DNA from: Phycisphaerales bacterium
GTDB taxonomy: Bacteria; Bacteroidota; Bacteroidia; Chitinophagales; Chitinophagaceae
Direction: 5' to 3'
Assembly: GCA_030054025.1 (NCBI GenBank)
Contig: JASGCQ010000013.1
Span: 1-41,096, forward strand
DNA: 41,096 nucleotides
In this document: in pieces, positions 8,182-16,346 of the stretch
How the letters are laid out: the number at the start of each line of letters is the position of its first letter
How positions within the stretch are numbered: the first letter of the stretch is position 1
Position numbers and translations under genes: made by a program
Notes under the pieces: generated by a model
What the model saw: only the letters and a program-made list of their open reading frames with translations
Databases searched by the model: none
Told to the model about the DNA's origin: nothing

Positions 8182-8965
8182 TGTTACGCCTTGTATATCC
8201 TCTCATAATACCTCTTCCCGTTTCGCGTATGAAGTTTACAATTTCATCTCTTTCGTCTGATACCGGAATCTCTGCTTCAATAATATCCAAAGCTTTACTC
8301 ACATTGTAGCCGCGAACAAATAGAATACGATAGATGTCGAGGATATGATTGATTTTTTGTGTGTCATAACCACGGCGTTTTAGCCCAACGGAATTTACAC
8401 CTGCATAAGAAATCGGTTCGCGAGCCGCTTTGATATATGGAGGTACATCTTTACGAACCAAAGAACCTCCAGTGACAAATGAATGGGAACCAATTCGTAC
8501 AAATTGTTGTACCGCTGTCAATCCGCCCAATACTACATTGTCGCCGATGGTAATGTGTCCGGCAAGTGTTGTATTGTTCGCAAAAATACAATGATTACCA
8601 ACAGCGCAATCATGTGCGATATGCGAGTAAGCCATAATTAGGCAATTATGACCGATTTCTGTTTTCTTTCGGTCTATGGTTCCTCGATTGATGGTTACAC
8701 ATTCGCGAATGGTACAATTGTCACCTATAATGGTTAGGGTGTCTTCTCCTCTGTATTTTAGGTCTTGTGGAATACCTGAAATGACTGCGGATGGAAAAAT
8801 TTTGCAATTTTTGCCGATGCGCGCACCTTCCATAATGGTGACGTTAGAAGCAATCCAAGTACCCTCGCCGATTTCTACATTTTTGTGAATGGTGGTAAAA
8901 GGATCAATGGTTACGTTAGGAGCAATTTTTGCTTCGGGATGAATATAAGTAAGTGGATGAATCAT
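8165..8965 (-). CDS. lpxA: UDP-N-acetylglucosamine O-acyltransferase
   Basis: First step of lipid A synthesis: transfers a 3-hydroxyacyl chain from ACP to the 3-OH of UDP-GlcNAc in the cytoplasm. 266 residues, close to the family length (about 262). The N-terminal part is a left-handed beta-helix of hexapeptide repeats (IGEGTWIASNVTIMEGARIG and onward), and the catalytic base is at H125 (AVGNH), the same number as in E. coli. The C-terminal helical region with SVGLKRRG is conserved. The ATG overlaps the lpxC-fabZ stop by one base (TAATG). Downstream it overlaps the ABC ATPase gene. The order lpxD, lpxC-fabZ, lpxA is typical of Bacteroidota. Confidence 0.97.
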   Translation of the reverse strand: MIHPLTYIHPEAKIAPNVTIDPFTTIHKNVEIGEGTWIASNVTIMEGARIGKNCKIFPSAVISGIPQDLKYRGEDTLTIIGDNCTIRECVTINRGTIDRKKTEIGHNCLIMAYSHIAHDCAVGNHCIFANNTTLAGHITIGDNVVLGGLTAVQQFVRIGSHSFVTGGSLVRKDVPPYIKAAREPISYAGVNSVGLKRRGYDTQKINHILDIYRILFVRGYNVSKALDIIEAEIPVSDERDEIVNFIRETGRGIMRGYTRRNNEDLS

Positions 8966-10380
8966 TATTTCTTTTCTTTTCTTACGAGTTGTGCAACTAA
9001 TTCTGCTTCTGTGACCAATTTGTTGCCCACATAAGCAGTTCCTTTCATTTCAAAAATACCGCGCCTAACAGGGCTGGATAATTCCATATTGATAATAAGG
9101 CTATCGCCTGGAATTACTTTTTGTTTGAATTTTACTTTGTCTATTTTCAAGAAATAAGTATCATAATTTTCAGGGTCTGAATAGTTATTCAATGCTAATA
9201 TACCACCTACTTGAGCCATTGCTTCTATTTGCAATACTCCGGGCATCACTGGGTTGCCAGGAAAATGTCCTGTAAAAAACTGCTCATTCATGGTTACATT
9301 TTTAATGCCAACTACATGTTTATCAGACATTTCGATGATTTTGTCCACCAATAAAAAGGGGTATTTGTGGGGTAATATACGCTCGATTTGGTTAATGTCA
9401 TAAACAGGTGATTGTGTAGGGTCGTAAGTGGGGATACCTGCCAAATGCTTGTTGGAGCGAATATATTGTTTGATTTTTTTTGCAAATTCTACATTGGTAG
9501 CGTGACCTGGTCTGCTAGCTATAATATGAGCATCGATGGGGTAGCCTACCAATGCCAAGTCGCCCACTACATCCAGTAATTTGTGGCGAGCAGGTTCATT
9601 GGGGAAGTTCATTTGCAAGTTGTTTAGAATACCTTCTTGCTTTACCTCAATCGTTTCTTTATTGAAGACTTTGGCTAAATGATTTAGCTCTTCTTGTGTT
9701 ACCGGCTTATCCACTACCACTATTGCATTACTCAAATCGCCTCCTTTGATGAGGTTGTTGTCGAGGAGATATTCTACTTCGTGCAAGAAGCAAAATGTTC
9801 TACAATTACCAATTTCTTTTTTGAATTCGGCAATATTTTTTAAAGAGGCGTGCTGTGTTCCCAAAATTGGTGAATTGAAATCAATCATCGTGGTGATTTG
9901 ATAATTTTGGGAAGGGATAGCCAACATATCTACATTTTTCACAGGGTCGTAATAATGTATATTGCTGTCGAGTTTATACACAACGCGTTTCGCATCCTGT
10001 TCTTGAGTACCTACACTCTCGATAGCTTCAATAAATTCACGACTACTACCGTCTAGTATTGGAACCTCCGGTGCATTGATTTCTATCAATGCATTGTCAA
10101 TACCGCATCCTACCAATGCAGCAAGTAAATGTTCAATAGTGCTGATGCGTGCTCCATTTTGTTCAATGGTAGTGCCTCGAGATGTATCCACAACAAGGTC
10201 GCAATCGGCTTTTACAATTGGTTTTTCAGGTAAATCAATTCGCTGAAAACGATAGCCCAAGCCTACATTGGCAGGCTTGATGGTAATAGTAACGTTGAAG
10301 CCTGTATGCAGACCTACGCCAGAAAAGGTAACGTCTTCTTTTATTGTGTGTTGGTTAGTAGAAGTTGAGTGAACTTGCAA
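8965..10380 (-). CDS. lpxC-fabZ: Bifunctional UDP-3-O-acyl-GlcNAc deacetylase / 3-hydroxyacyl-ACP dehydratase
   Basis: A natural fusion of 471 residues. Residues about 10-305 are LpxC, the committed step of lipid A synthesis: zinc ligands H84 (TIEHLLAAL), H266 and D270 (HKLLD), and catalytic H293 (GHATN). Residues about 330-470 are FabZ, the dehydratase of fatty-acid elongation: H372 in GHFPGNPVMPG and E386 in the LQIEAMAQ helix. The fusion couples the competing uses of 3-hydroxyacyl-ACP and is known in Bacteroidota and related phyla. The start is TTG at 10378-10380; no in-frame ATG or GTG fits the family N-terminus (QHTIKEDVTFSGVGLHTG). A 38-base gap separates it from lpxD. Confidence 0.96.
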   Translation of the reverse strand: MQVHSTSTNQHTIKEDVTFSGVGLHTGFNVTITIKPANVGLGYRFQRIDLPEKPIVKADCDLVVDTSRGTTIEQNGARISTIEHLLAALVGCGIDNALIEINAPEVPILDGSSREFIEAIESVGTQEQDAKRVVYKLDSNIHYYDPVKNVDMLAIPSQNYQITTMIDFNSPILGTQHASLKNIAEFKKEIGNCRTFCFLHEVEYLLDNNLIKGGDLSNAIVVVDKPVTQEELNHLAKVFNKETIEVKQEGILNNLQMNFPNEPARHKLLDVVGDLALVGYPIDAHIIASRPGHATNVEFAKKIKQYIRSNKHLAGIPTYDPTQSPVYDINQIERILPHKYPFLLVDKIIEMSDKHVVGIKNVTMNEQFFTGHFPGNPVMPGVLQIEAMAQVGGILALNNYSDPENYDTYFLKIDKVKFKQKVIPGDSLIINMELSSPVRRGIFEMKGTAYVGNKLVTEAELVAQLVRKEKK

Positions 10381-10418
10381 AATGTATAATTTTATTCTTC
10401 AAAAATAGGATATTCAAT

Positions 10419-11489
10419 TTAGCGGTCTACACCACTATTCACATTCTTTGCAGCGCTAAGCTCTGCAACTATTTTTTCTAATTCTTGAATTTTTTGTTGT
10501 AGTTCTGGCAAATGTCTGAAAATTGCTTGACTTTTCAGTACGCTTTTATAATCAAATGCTGGAGTGCCGTTTAAAACAGTATTGGGTGTCTCTACCGATT
10601 TTGAAACGCCGCTTTGAGCATTGATATTCGTATTGTCGGCAATGTGAATATGTCCGATGATGCCCACTTGCCCTCCAATCATGCATGATTTGCCAATTTT
10701 AGAGCTTCCGGCAACTCCAGTTTGTGCTGCAATGACAGTGTTTTCGTCTATCTCAACATTGTGTGCAATTTGTATTAGGTTGTCTAATTTTACTCCTTTA
10801 CGAATAATGGTATTGCCCATAGTTGCTCGGTCGATTGTTACATTAGAGCCAATTTCGACATCTTCTTCTATAATGACATTTCCAATTTGAGGGATTTTTT
10901 TGTAAGTACCATCACTTTGTGGTGCAAATCCAAACCCGTCTCCACCAATTACAGTACCCGAGTGGATCACTGTTCTTTTGCCAAGGATACAATCTTCATA
11001 AACTTTCACTCCTGCATATAATTTTACCCCGGCACCGATGTGTACATTTTTGCCAATATAGCAGTTAGGATATATTAGACTGCCATCTTCGATAATAGCC
11101 CCCTCTCCAATATAGCTAAATGCACCTACATACACGTCTTTACCTATTTGAGCAGTGGGTGCTATAAAACTAGGTTGTTCAATACCCCTGGGAACATTCA
11201 AGGCAACCATTTCATTGTATTTTTCTAATAGCAATGCAAAGCTTGCATAAGCGTCTGGAACGCGTATTAGCGTTGGTCTTGTGGTTTTTTGCAGCACCAA
11301 GCTGTTGTTAATCAGTACAACAGATGCCTCTGTGCTATATAGGTATTCTTCGTATTTAGGGTTAGAGATAAAACACAATGAGCCCGAATTTGCCTCTTCT
11401 ATTTTTGCTACGCCAATAACCTTAGCATCAGGATTTCCTTCTATTTTGCCACCTAACAAAGTAGCTATTTGTACCGCACTAAATTGCAT
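10419..11489 (-). CDS. lpxD: UDP-3-O-acylglucosamine N-acyltransferase
   Basis: Third acylation step of lipid A synthesis: adds the 2-N acyl chain from hydroxyacyl-ACP. 356 residues. An N-terminal uridine-binding domain (about 1-100, with GSLCFISNPKYEEYL) is followed by a hexapeptide-repeat beta-helix (about 108-315). The catalytic histidine is H243 in QIAHNVEID, matching H239 of the E. coli enzyme. A predicted C-terminal helix, LPELQQKIQELEKIVAEL, suits the trimer and ACP-binding role. It is the first gene of the operon, with a promoter just upstream, and is divergent from gldA. Confidence 0.96.
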   Translation of the reverse strand: MQFSAVQIATLLGGKIEGNPDAKVIGVAKIEEANSGSLCFISNPKYEEYLYSTEASVVLINNSLVLQKTTRPTLIRVPDAYASFALLLEKYNEMVALNVPRGIEQPSFIAPTAQIGKDVYVGAFSYIGEGAIIEDGSLIYPNCYIGKNVHIGAGVKLYAGVKVYEDCILGKRTVIHSGTVIGGDGFGFAPQSDGTYKKIPQIGNVIIEEDVEIGSNVTIDRATMGNTIIRKGVKLDNLIQIAHNVEIDENTVIAAQTGVAGSSKIGKSCMIGGQVGIIGHIHIADNTNINAQSGVSKSVETPNTVLNGTPAFDYKSVLKSQAIFRHLPELQQKIQELEKIVAELSAAKNVNSGVDR

Positions 11490-11518
11490 TCAAATGATTA
11501 TATAATTATGTAAAATCT

Positions 11519-11550
11519 TAAATTTATTGTTGGTGTTCAAAATGCCAAAA
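11519..11550 (-). promoter_or_regulatory. Promoter of the lpx operon
   Basis: On the minus strand: TTTTG (11550-11546), a 19-base spacer, then TAAATTTA (11526-11519), one mismatch to TAnnTTTG. It points to lpxD, leaving a leader of roughly 25 bases. Confidence 0.5.
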
Positions 11551-11630
11551 CCAAAACAGAACGATAAAGGTAATTAAAAACATTCCAAAATTGTACGGTT
11601 TAACAATTGTAAAACAGTAAATGATTGTAA

Positions 11631-11656
11631 TTACTGGCTTGGTATGAGGCCAGTAA
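11631..11656. repeat. Hairpin in the lpxD-gldA divergent region
   Basis: Perfect 8-bp inverted repeat TTACTGGC / GCCAGTAA around a 10-base loop. It is followed by As, not Ts, on the plus strand, so it is not a terminator for either gene. It may be an operator or a fold in a leader RNA. Confidence 0.4.
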
Positions 11657-11699
11657 AAAAAATGATTCTCGAAAACTGGTTTTTATGTAGGTTTGCGCT

Positions 11700-12623
11700 A
11701 TGTCTATCAGTGTACAATCGCTTACCAAAATATACGGTACTCAAAAAGCAGTGAATAATATTTCATTTGAAATACCCAAAGGTCAAATTGTAGGTTTTCT
11801 TGGGCCTAATGGCGCAGGGAAATCTACAACTATGAAAATGATCACCAGCTATTTACCCCCAACCCAAGGCACTGCTGTTGTTTGCGGATTTGATGTGCAG
11901 ACCCAGTCTATGGAATTACGCAAGCATATTGGCTACTTGCCCGAGCAAAACCCTTTGTATTACGAAATGTATGTGCGTGAATTTTTAGAGCTTACGGCAG
12001 GTATTCATCATATAGAAAAGAGCAAAAAAGCAGGTCGTATAGAAGAAATGGTGAAGATGACAGGGCTAAGTAAAGAAGCACACAAAAAAATCGGCACTTT
12101 AAGTAAAGGTTATAAACAACGTGTGGGCTTGGCACAGGCTATGATTCATAATCCCGATGTATTGATATTAGATGAACCTACTTCGGGTTTGGATCCCAAT
12201 CAGATTGTAGAAATCAGAGATTTAATTATCAATATTGGCAAGGAGAAAACCGTATTGCTTTCCACTCATATTATGCAAGAAGTAGAAGCGATGTGTAGCC
12301 GTGTGATTATCATCAATAATGGCAGCATCGTAGCCGATGATAATATTCAAAATCTCCAAAAAACAGGCAATAATAGCACCTTGTTGCTAAGTTTTGAGCG
12401 TGTGATACCCAAAGATTTGATTTTGAAAATTAAGGGAGTAGGTAAAGTTGAGGATATGGGGAATATGCGTTGGAAACTTTATACTACTAAGCCTGATGAA
12501 TTGCGCAAAGCAGTGATGCAATGGGCATTGAACAATGATGTTAATATCAGTTCTTTGCAATCTGAAACTCAAAGCATGGAAGACGTTTTCCGTAGTGCTA
12601 CCCAAGAATTACAAACAAAATAA
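11700..12623 (+). CDS. gldA: GldA-type ABC transporter ATP-binding protein (gliding motility)
   Basis: ABC ATPase of 307 residues. Walker A GPNGAGKST (35-43), signature LSKGYKQR (134-141), Walker B LILDEPTSGLD (155-165) and switch histidine H190 are all intact. The C-terminal ~90 residues form a regulatory extension. The sequence style (IYGTQKAVNNISF, then MITSYLPPTQG) matches GldA, the ATPase of the GldAFG complex needed for gliding in Flavobacterium. The partner permeases GldF and GldG are not in this window. Because GldA is close to other NatA/ABC-2 type ATPases, the specific name is probable, not certain. A TAGGTTTG box ends five bases before the ATG, which could give a leaderless mRNA, but no -33 box is clear. 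Confidence 0.8.
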   Translation: MSISVQSLTKIYGTQKAVNNISFEIPKGQIVGFLGPNGAGKSTTMKMITSYLPPTQGTAVVCGFDVQTQSMELRKHIGYLPEQNPLYYEMYVREFLELTAGIHHIEKSKKAGRIEEMVKMTGLSKEAHKKIGTLSKGYKQRVGLAQAMIHNPDVLILDEPTSGLDPNQIVEIRDLIINIGKEKTVLLSTHIMQEVEAMCSRVIIINNGSIVADDNIQNLQKTGNNSTLLLSFERVIPKDLILKIKGVGKVEDMGNMRWKLYTTKPDELRKAVMQWALNNDVNISSLQSETQSMEDVFRSATQELQTK

Positions 12624-12641
12624 AATTTACTCTTTTTATCT

Positions 12642-12674
12642 TTTGTAGCAGTATTGGCTATAGACATATTTTTG
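12642..12674 (+). promoter_or_regulatory. Promoter of the acyl-CoA carboxylase gene
   Basis: TTTG at 12642-12645, a 21-base spacer, then TATTTTTG at 12667-12674, an exact TAnnTTTG match. The ATG starts at 12679, so the predicted transcript start falls at or next to the A of the start codon. Confidence 0.7.
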
Positions 12675-12678
12675 ACAC

Positions 12679-14217
12679 ATGAACAAATTTGATTTACTGA
12701 AACAAAAACAACAAGAAGCATTATTAGGTGGCGGAGTCAAACGTATCGAAACCCAACACAAAAAAGGTAAACTGACAGCGCGAGAGCGCATTCAATTGTT
12801 GCTCGATGAAGGCAGTTTTGAAGAAGTGGGTCTGTTTGTGACCCATCGCAGCAAAGATTTTGGAATGGAGCAAGAGCTTTATCTGGGTGATGGTGTGGTA
12901 ACTGGATATGGAAAAATCAATAATCGACTTGTCTATATTTTTTCACAAGATTTCACAGTATTGGGCGGAAGTTTGTCTGAAACCCATGCCGAAAAAATTT
13001 GTAAAATACTAGACATGGCATTGCAAAACGGTGCACCTGTCATTGGACTGAATGATAGCGGTGGTGCTCGTATTCAAGAAGGGGTAGCATCTCTCGGCGG
13101 ATATGCAGATATTTTTCATCGCAATGTGCAATCGTCTGGTGTGATACCCCAATTGTCGGCGATCATGGGTCCTTGTGCAGGTGGGGCTGTTTATTCTCCT
13201 GCCATCACCGACTTTATCTCTATGGTAGAGCACACCTCGTATATGTTTGTTACTGGGCCTAGCGTTGTCAAAACTGTAACACATGAGAACATCAGTAGCG
13301 AAGAATTGGGTGGGGCAGCGGTACACGCATCTAAATCGGGGGTAACACATTTTACGCATAGCAATGAAGTCGAGTGTCTCAATCACCTCAAACGATTACT
13401 CAGCTATATCCCTCAAAATTGTGAAGAAGACGCTCCTGTATATCCTTATGAAGCAGCGGACGAAACTCGAGCTAAATTGAACAGTATTATTCCTGAAAAT
13501 CCCAATCAACCTTATGATATGAAGGAACTGATTGAGGAGCTGGTAGATGCCGACTCGTTTTTGGAAGTTCATCAGCATTATGCCGAAAATATTATCGTGG
13601 GCTTTGCTCGTATCGGCGGGCGCAGCATCGGTATTGTGGCGAATCAGCCTGCGAGTATGGCAGGTGTCTTGGATATCAATGCCAGCAAAAAGGCAGCTCG
13701 TTTTGTGCGCTTTTGTGATGCTTTTAATGTACCGCTTTTGGTATTGGTAGATGTACCCGGTTTCTTGCCTGGCACCGACCAAGAATGGAATGGTATTATA
13801 ACGAATGGTGCTAAATTGTTGTATGCCTTGAGCGAGGCTACGGTACCCAAAATCACCGTTATTACCCGAAAAGCCTATGGTGGAGCTTATGATGTAATGA
13901 ACTCTAAGCATATCGGTGCCGACCTCAACTATGCTTGGCCCACAGCCGAAATCGCTGTAATGGGTGCTAAAGGTGCTGCCGAAATTATTTTTAAAAATGA
14001 AATTGCGGCTGCGGATGATAAGGACGCTAAATGGAAAGAAAAAGAATTAGAATATACCGAAAAGTTTGCTAACCCTTATGGTGCTGCAGCTCGTGGTTTT
14101 ATTGACGAAATTATTGTTCCTGAAGTTACCAGAGTCAAACTTATTAAAGCATTCAAGATGCTCGAAAATAAAGTAGCAGTGCGCCCTAAGCGTAAGCATG
14201 GCAATATCCCTATGTAA
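12679..14217 (+). CDS. pccB: Acyl-CoA carboxylase, carboxyltransferase subunit (propionyl-CoA carboxylase beta type)
   Basis: Carboxyltransferase of 512 residues with tandem crotonase-like N and C halves, as in PccB/MmdA. It moves carboxyl from biotin to an acyl-CoA, most likely propionyl-CoA to methylmalonyl-CoA; the decarboxylase direction (MmdA) is the alternative. Visible oxyanion-hole motifs are GGARIQEG with [11 protein letters not shown] in the N half and VDVPGFLPG with [10 protein letters not shown] in the C half. The C-terminus ends with the family's KHGNIPM. The biotin carboxylase and biotin-carrier subunits are not nearby, so the complex must be assembled from genes elsewhere. It is followed after six bases by a YjbR gene and has a good promoter of its own. 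Confidence 0.92.
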   Translation: MNKFDLLKQKQQEALLGGGVKRIETQHKKGKLTARERIQLLLDEGSFEEVGLFVTHRSKDFGMEQELYLGDGVVTGYGKINNRLVYIFSQDFTVLGGSLSETHAEKICKILDMALQNGAPVIGLNDSGGARIQEGVASLGGYADIFHRNVQSSGVIPQLSAIMGPCAGGAVYSPAITDFISMVEHTSYMFVTGPSVVKTVTHENISSEELGGAAVHASKSGVTHFTHSNEVECLNHLKRLLSYIPQNCEEDAPVYPYEAADETRAKLNSIIPENPNQPYDMKELIEELVDADSFLEVHQHYAENIIVGFARIGGRSIGIVANQPASMAGVLDINASKKAARFVRFCDAFNVPLLVLVDVPGFLPGTDQEWNGIITNGAKLLYALSEATVPKITVITRKAYGGAYDVMNSKHIGADLNYAWPTAEIAVMGAKGAAEIIFKNEIAAADDKDAKWKEKELEYTEKFANPYGAAARGFIDEIIVPEVTRVKLIKAFKMLENKVAVRPKRKHGNIPM

Positions 14218-14223
14218 TTAACT

Positions 14224-14574
14224 ATGGACATTGAAAAATTGCGCACATTAGCACTCTCTTTTAAAGCTGCTACCGAGGATATCAAATGGGAAGAACATTT
14301 ATGTTTTAGTGTGGCTGACAAAATCTTTTTAATTACTTCGCCTGATGAAGTCCCTATCAAGGCTTGTTTTAAAGTGAGTGAAGAAGATTTTGAAACTTTA
14401 TGCAGCAGAAGCGAAACATTTGGACAAGCAGCTCATTTTGCTAAGCGAAAATGGGTAGTGATTAAAGATATCAATAACCTCAGCCCAAAAGAATGGAAGC
14501 ACTATCTTCAATGCTCTTATGATAGTGTAGTGTCAAAACTTACTAAAAAATTGCGTGCCGAAATGGATTTGTAA
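14224..14574 (+). CDS. MmcQ/YjbR family protein
   Basis: 116 residues of the YjbR (MmcQ) family, a small alpha-beta CyaY-like fold once proposed to bind DNA; its real role is not settled. Family features visible are the LALSFKAATEDIKW N-terminal helix, the FSVADKIFLI strand, the KACFKVSEEDFETL segment and the AKRKWVVI strand with DINNLSPKEWKHYL helix. It begins six bases after the carboxyltransferase stop, so it is probably co-transcribed, but no functional link with that enzyme is known to me. Confidence 0.85.
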   Translation: MDIEKLRTLALSFKAATEDIKWEEHLCFSVADKIFLITSPDEVPIKACFKVSEEDFETLCSRSETFGQAAHFAKRKWVVIKDINNLSPKEWKHYLQCSYDSVVSKLTKKLRAEMDL

Positions 14575-14595
14575 TAGACTGTTTATTGCAGTGGT

Positions 14596-14808
14596 TTAGG
14601 GGTTCTGTTTCTGTTTGAGATACACAGTAGTAATTGTTCTTGCCCAATATCGCGGTATATCATATTCTTTTTGTAAATGAGCCACAATATCATTCAATTT
14701 TATATCCGAAGCGTTTAGCTTATCTAATATTTGTATCCAATCTGCAATGTTTTTGTCCGACTTTTCTATGGCTTGTTCGTCCGATACATTCCAATAATTT
14801 TGTTTCAC
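14596..14808 (-). CDS. Small DUF4287-like protein
   Basis: 70 residues with GTG start at 14806-14808. The pattern WNVSDEQAIEKSDKN, WIQILDKL, then IVAHLQKEYDIPRYWAR resembles the DUF4287 small-domain family, which often appears alone or attached to SRPBCC domains. The highly charged helices suggest a compact helical fold; no catalytic residues are apparent. It follows the VOC gene by 19 bases on the same strand and converges on the YjbR gene. Confidence 0.65.
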   Translation of the reverse strand: MKQNYWNVSDEQAIEKSDKNIADWIQILDKLNASDIKLNDIVAHLQKEYDIPRYWARTITTVYLKQKQNP

Positions 14809-14827
14809 TCCTAGCTTTTTTATAGCG

Positions 14828-15250
14828 TTATGATTTTAAATTATCGTTCTCGTCCAATTCCCAAAAAGGATTAAAAGCTACCTCAAATAGATGTCCATCT
14901 AAATCTTTGAAATAGCCACTATAGCCTCCCCAAAATACTTTTTGTGCCTGCTTGATAATACGTGCACCTAATTGTTCCACTTTTGCTAATACCTCATCTA
15001 CTTCAGCTTCCGACCGAGCATTGTAGGCAATAGTAACGCCTGAAAACCCAGTTGGTTCATTGGCTACTTGTGCATCTTCGGCTAATAAGTGACGTGGGTA
15101 AAGCGCTAATACCATACCCCCAAGCGGGAAAAAAGCAATGTCATCTTGACTAAAAGGAGATTTTTTCCATCCTAATCCCACTTCATAAAAGTGTAGTGCC
15201 TTTTTAAAATCGGAAACGCCTAAGGTAATGATGTTTAGTTTTTGCCTCAT
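14828..15250 (-). CDS. VOC family (glyoxalase-like) protein
   Basis: 140 residues with two beta-alpha-beta-beta-beta modules of the vicinal oxygen chelate fold. The first module has NIITLGVSDFKKALHFYEVGLGW, the second ends GGYSGYFKDLDGHLFEVAFNP. The glutamate of LFEVA is a usual metal ligand. Members include glyoxalases, dioxygenases and resistance proteins; the substrate here cannot be assigned. The ATG at 15250 is preferred over the TTG one codon earlier. It lies 35 bases after the prohibitin-like gene and before the small DUF4287-like gene, likely a three-gene unit. Confidence 0.88.
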   Translation of the reverse strand: MRQKLNIITLGVSDFKKALHFYEVGLGWKKSPFSQDDIAFFPLGGMVLALYPRHLLAEDAQVANEPTGFSGVTIAYNARSEAEVDEVLAKVEQLGARIIKQAQKVFWGGYSGYFKDLDGHLFEVAFNPFWELDENDNLKS

Positions 15251-15285
15251 CAAGTATATAGCTTTCTATTGTAAGGTAGGTTCAA

Positions 15286-16191
15286 TTAGTTATTTCCTAA
15301 AATAATAGGAGCACCTTTACTATTGCCCATAATGATGACTTTGGTATTGGGCGATTTGGCGATTTCTTTTTGTGCCAATATAGATTCGTATTGTAATTGT
15401 TTGTCGCTCAGTCCTGCGGACAATATACGTTGGTAATCGGCAATACCTTGCGCCTCTACACGCTTGCGCTCGGCTTCTTGTCTTTCTTTTTGCAGTACGA
15501 AGGTCATCTTTTGTGCATCTTGCTCGGCATTGATTTTCGATTCGATACTGGCTTTTACTGAGGCGGGCAATGTAATGTTGCGTACTAATAATTGTTCCAA
15601 TTCCAGTCCTCTTTTAGCAAAATTAGTTTTAATAGTTTCGAAAACTTTGGCTTGAAATTCCTCGCGTTTGCTTGAGTATAATGATACTGCATCGTAAGAC
15701 ACAGCATTGTCTCGGATGACTGTTCGGGATACAGGACGTACAATTTTCTCCAAATAATCGGTGCCGATTTCGCGTAAAATAGAAGGTGCTTTTTCAGACT
15801 TTACCCGAAATAATACCGAAAGGTCAATGACTACCTCCAAGCCATCTGCCGTCAATACACGGATGGCGTCATCACCTTTGACATCACCTTCGCTATGCAC
15901 CGCCGACATGGTATAGTTCTGAGTCTTTACATCAAAAGAAGTAATATCTACCAGCGGATTGATAACATGAAGCCCGCTATAAAGTACATTGTTGTCCACC
16001 TTGCCAAATAAGGATTTGACACCCACACGACCCGCATCAATCACTTTAAACATAGAGAAGGACGATCCGAGTACTACAATGGCAAGTCCTCCTACTTTAA
16101 CGATATTATGAAAGCGAGTAAAAGGGCTGTTTTGTTTGGCTAAACCAAAGCCTACAAGTATAATGACTATGCCTAAAATGATGAGCAACAT
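15286..16191 (-). CDS. Prohibitin-like SPFH domain protein
   Basis: 301 residues. A short N-terminal hydrophobic segment (LLIILGIVIILVGFGLA) and a second one (about 31-48) anchor it in the inner membrane. The SPFH domain follows, with VIDAGRVGVKSLFGKV at the start. The C-terminal part is a charged coiled coil (INAEQDAQKMTFVLQKERQEAERKRVEAQGIADYQRI) typical of prohibitins and HflK/HflC relatives. Such proteins form rings that scaffold membrane proteases or organise membrane domains. It is divergent from the transglutaminase-like gene, with about 155 bases between the two starts. Confidence 0.9.
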   Translation of the reverse strand: MLLIILGIVIILVGFGLAKQNSPFTRFHNIVKVGGLAIVVLGSSFSMFKVIDAGRVGVKSLFGKVDNNVLYSGLHVINPLVDITSFDVKTQNYTMSAVHSEGDVKGDDAIRVLTADGLEVVIDLSVLFRVKSEKAPSILREIGTDYLEKIVRPVSRTVIRDNAVSYDAVSLYSSKREEFQAKVFETIKTNFAKRGLELEQLLVRNITLPASVKASIESKINAEQDAQKMTFVLQKERQEAERKRVEAQGIADYQRILSAGLSDKQLQYESILAQKEIAKSPNTKVIIMGNSKGAPIILGNN

Positions 16192-16299
16192 AAAATAAAT
16201 TTGGTAACATAAAGGTATGGTTTTTTGTAAAGAGTGAAGGATAATTTGAATTGTTTTTCGTAAAAATCAGGGCAATATTCAAAATTTACGTTAAAAGCT

Positions 16300-16329
16300 T
16301 TTGGGCACCAAGAAAAGGTCGTAGGTTTG
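16300..16329 (+). promoter_or_regulatory. Promoter of the transglutaminase-like gene
   Basis: TTTG at 16300-16303, an 18-base spacer, and TAGGTTTG at 16322-16329 match the Bacteroidota consensus. Transcription would start near 16335, so the ATG at 16347 is the start codon and the open frame upstream (from TTG 16251) is not translated. Confidence 0.7.
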
Positions 16330-16346
16330 ACCATGTAATATCGCCT

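Noticed and set aside
13396-13911. 171-codon minus-strand frame inside pccB
   Set aside because: Shadow of a highly conserved carboxyltransferase; no motifs.
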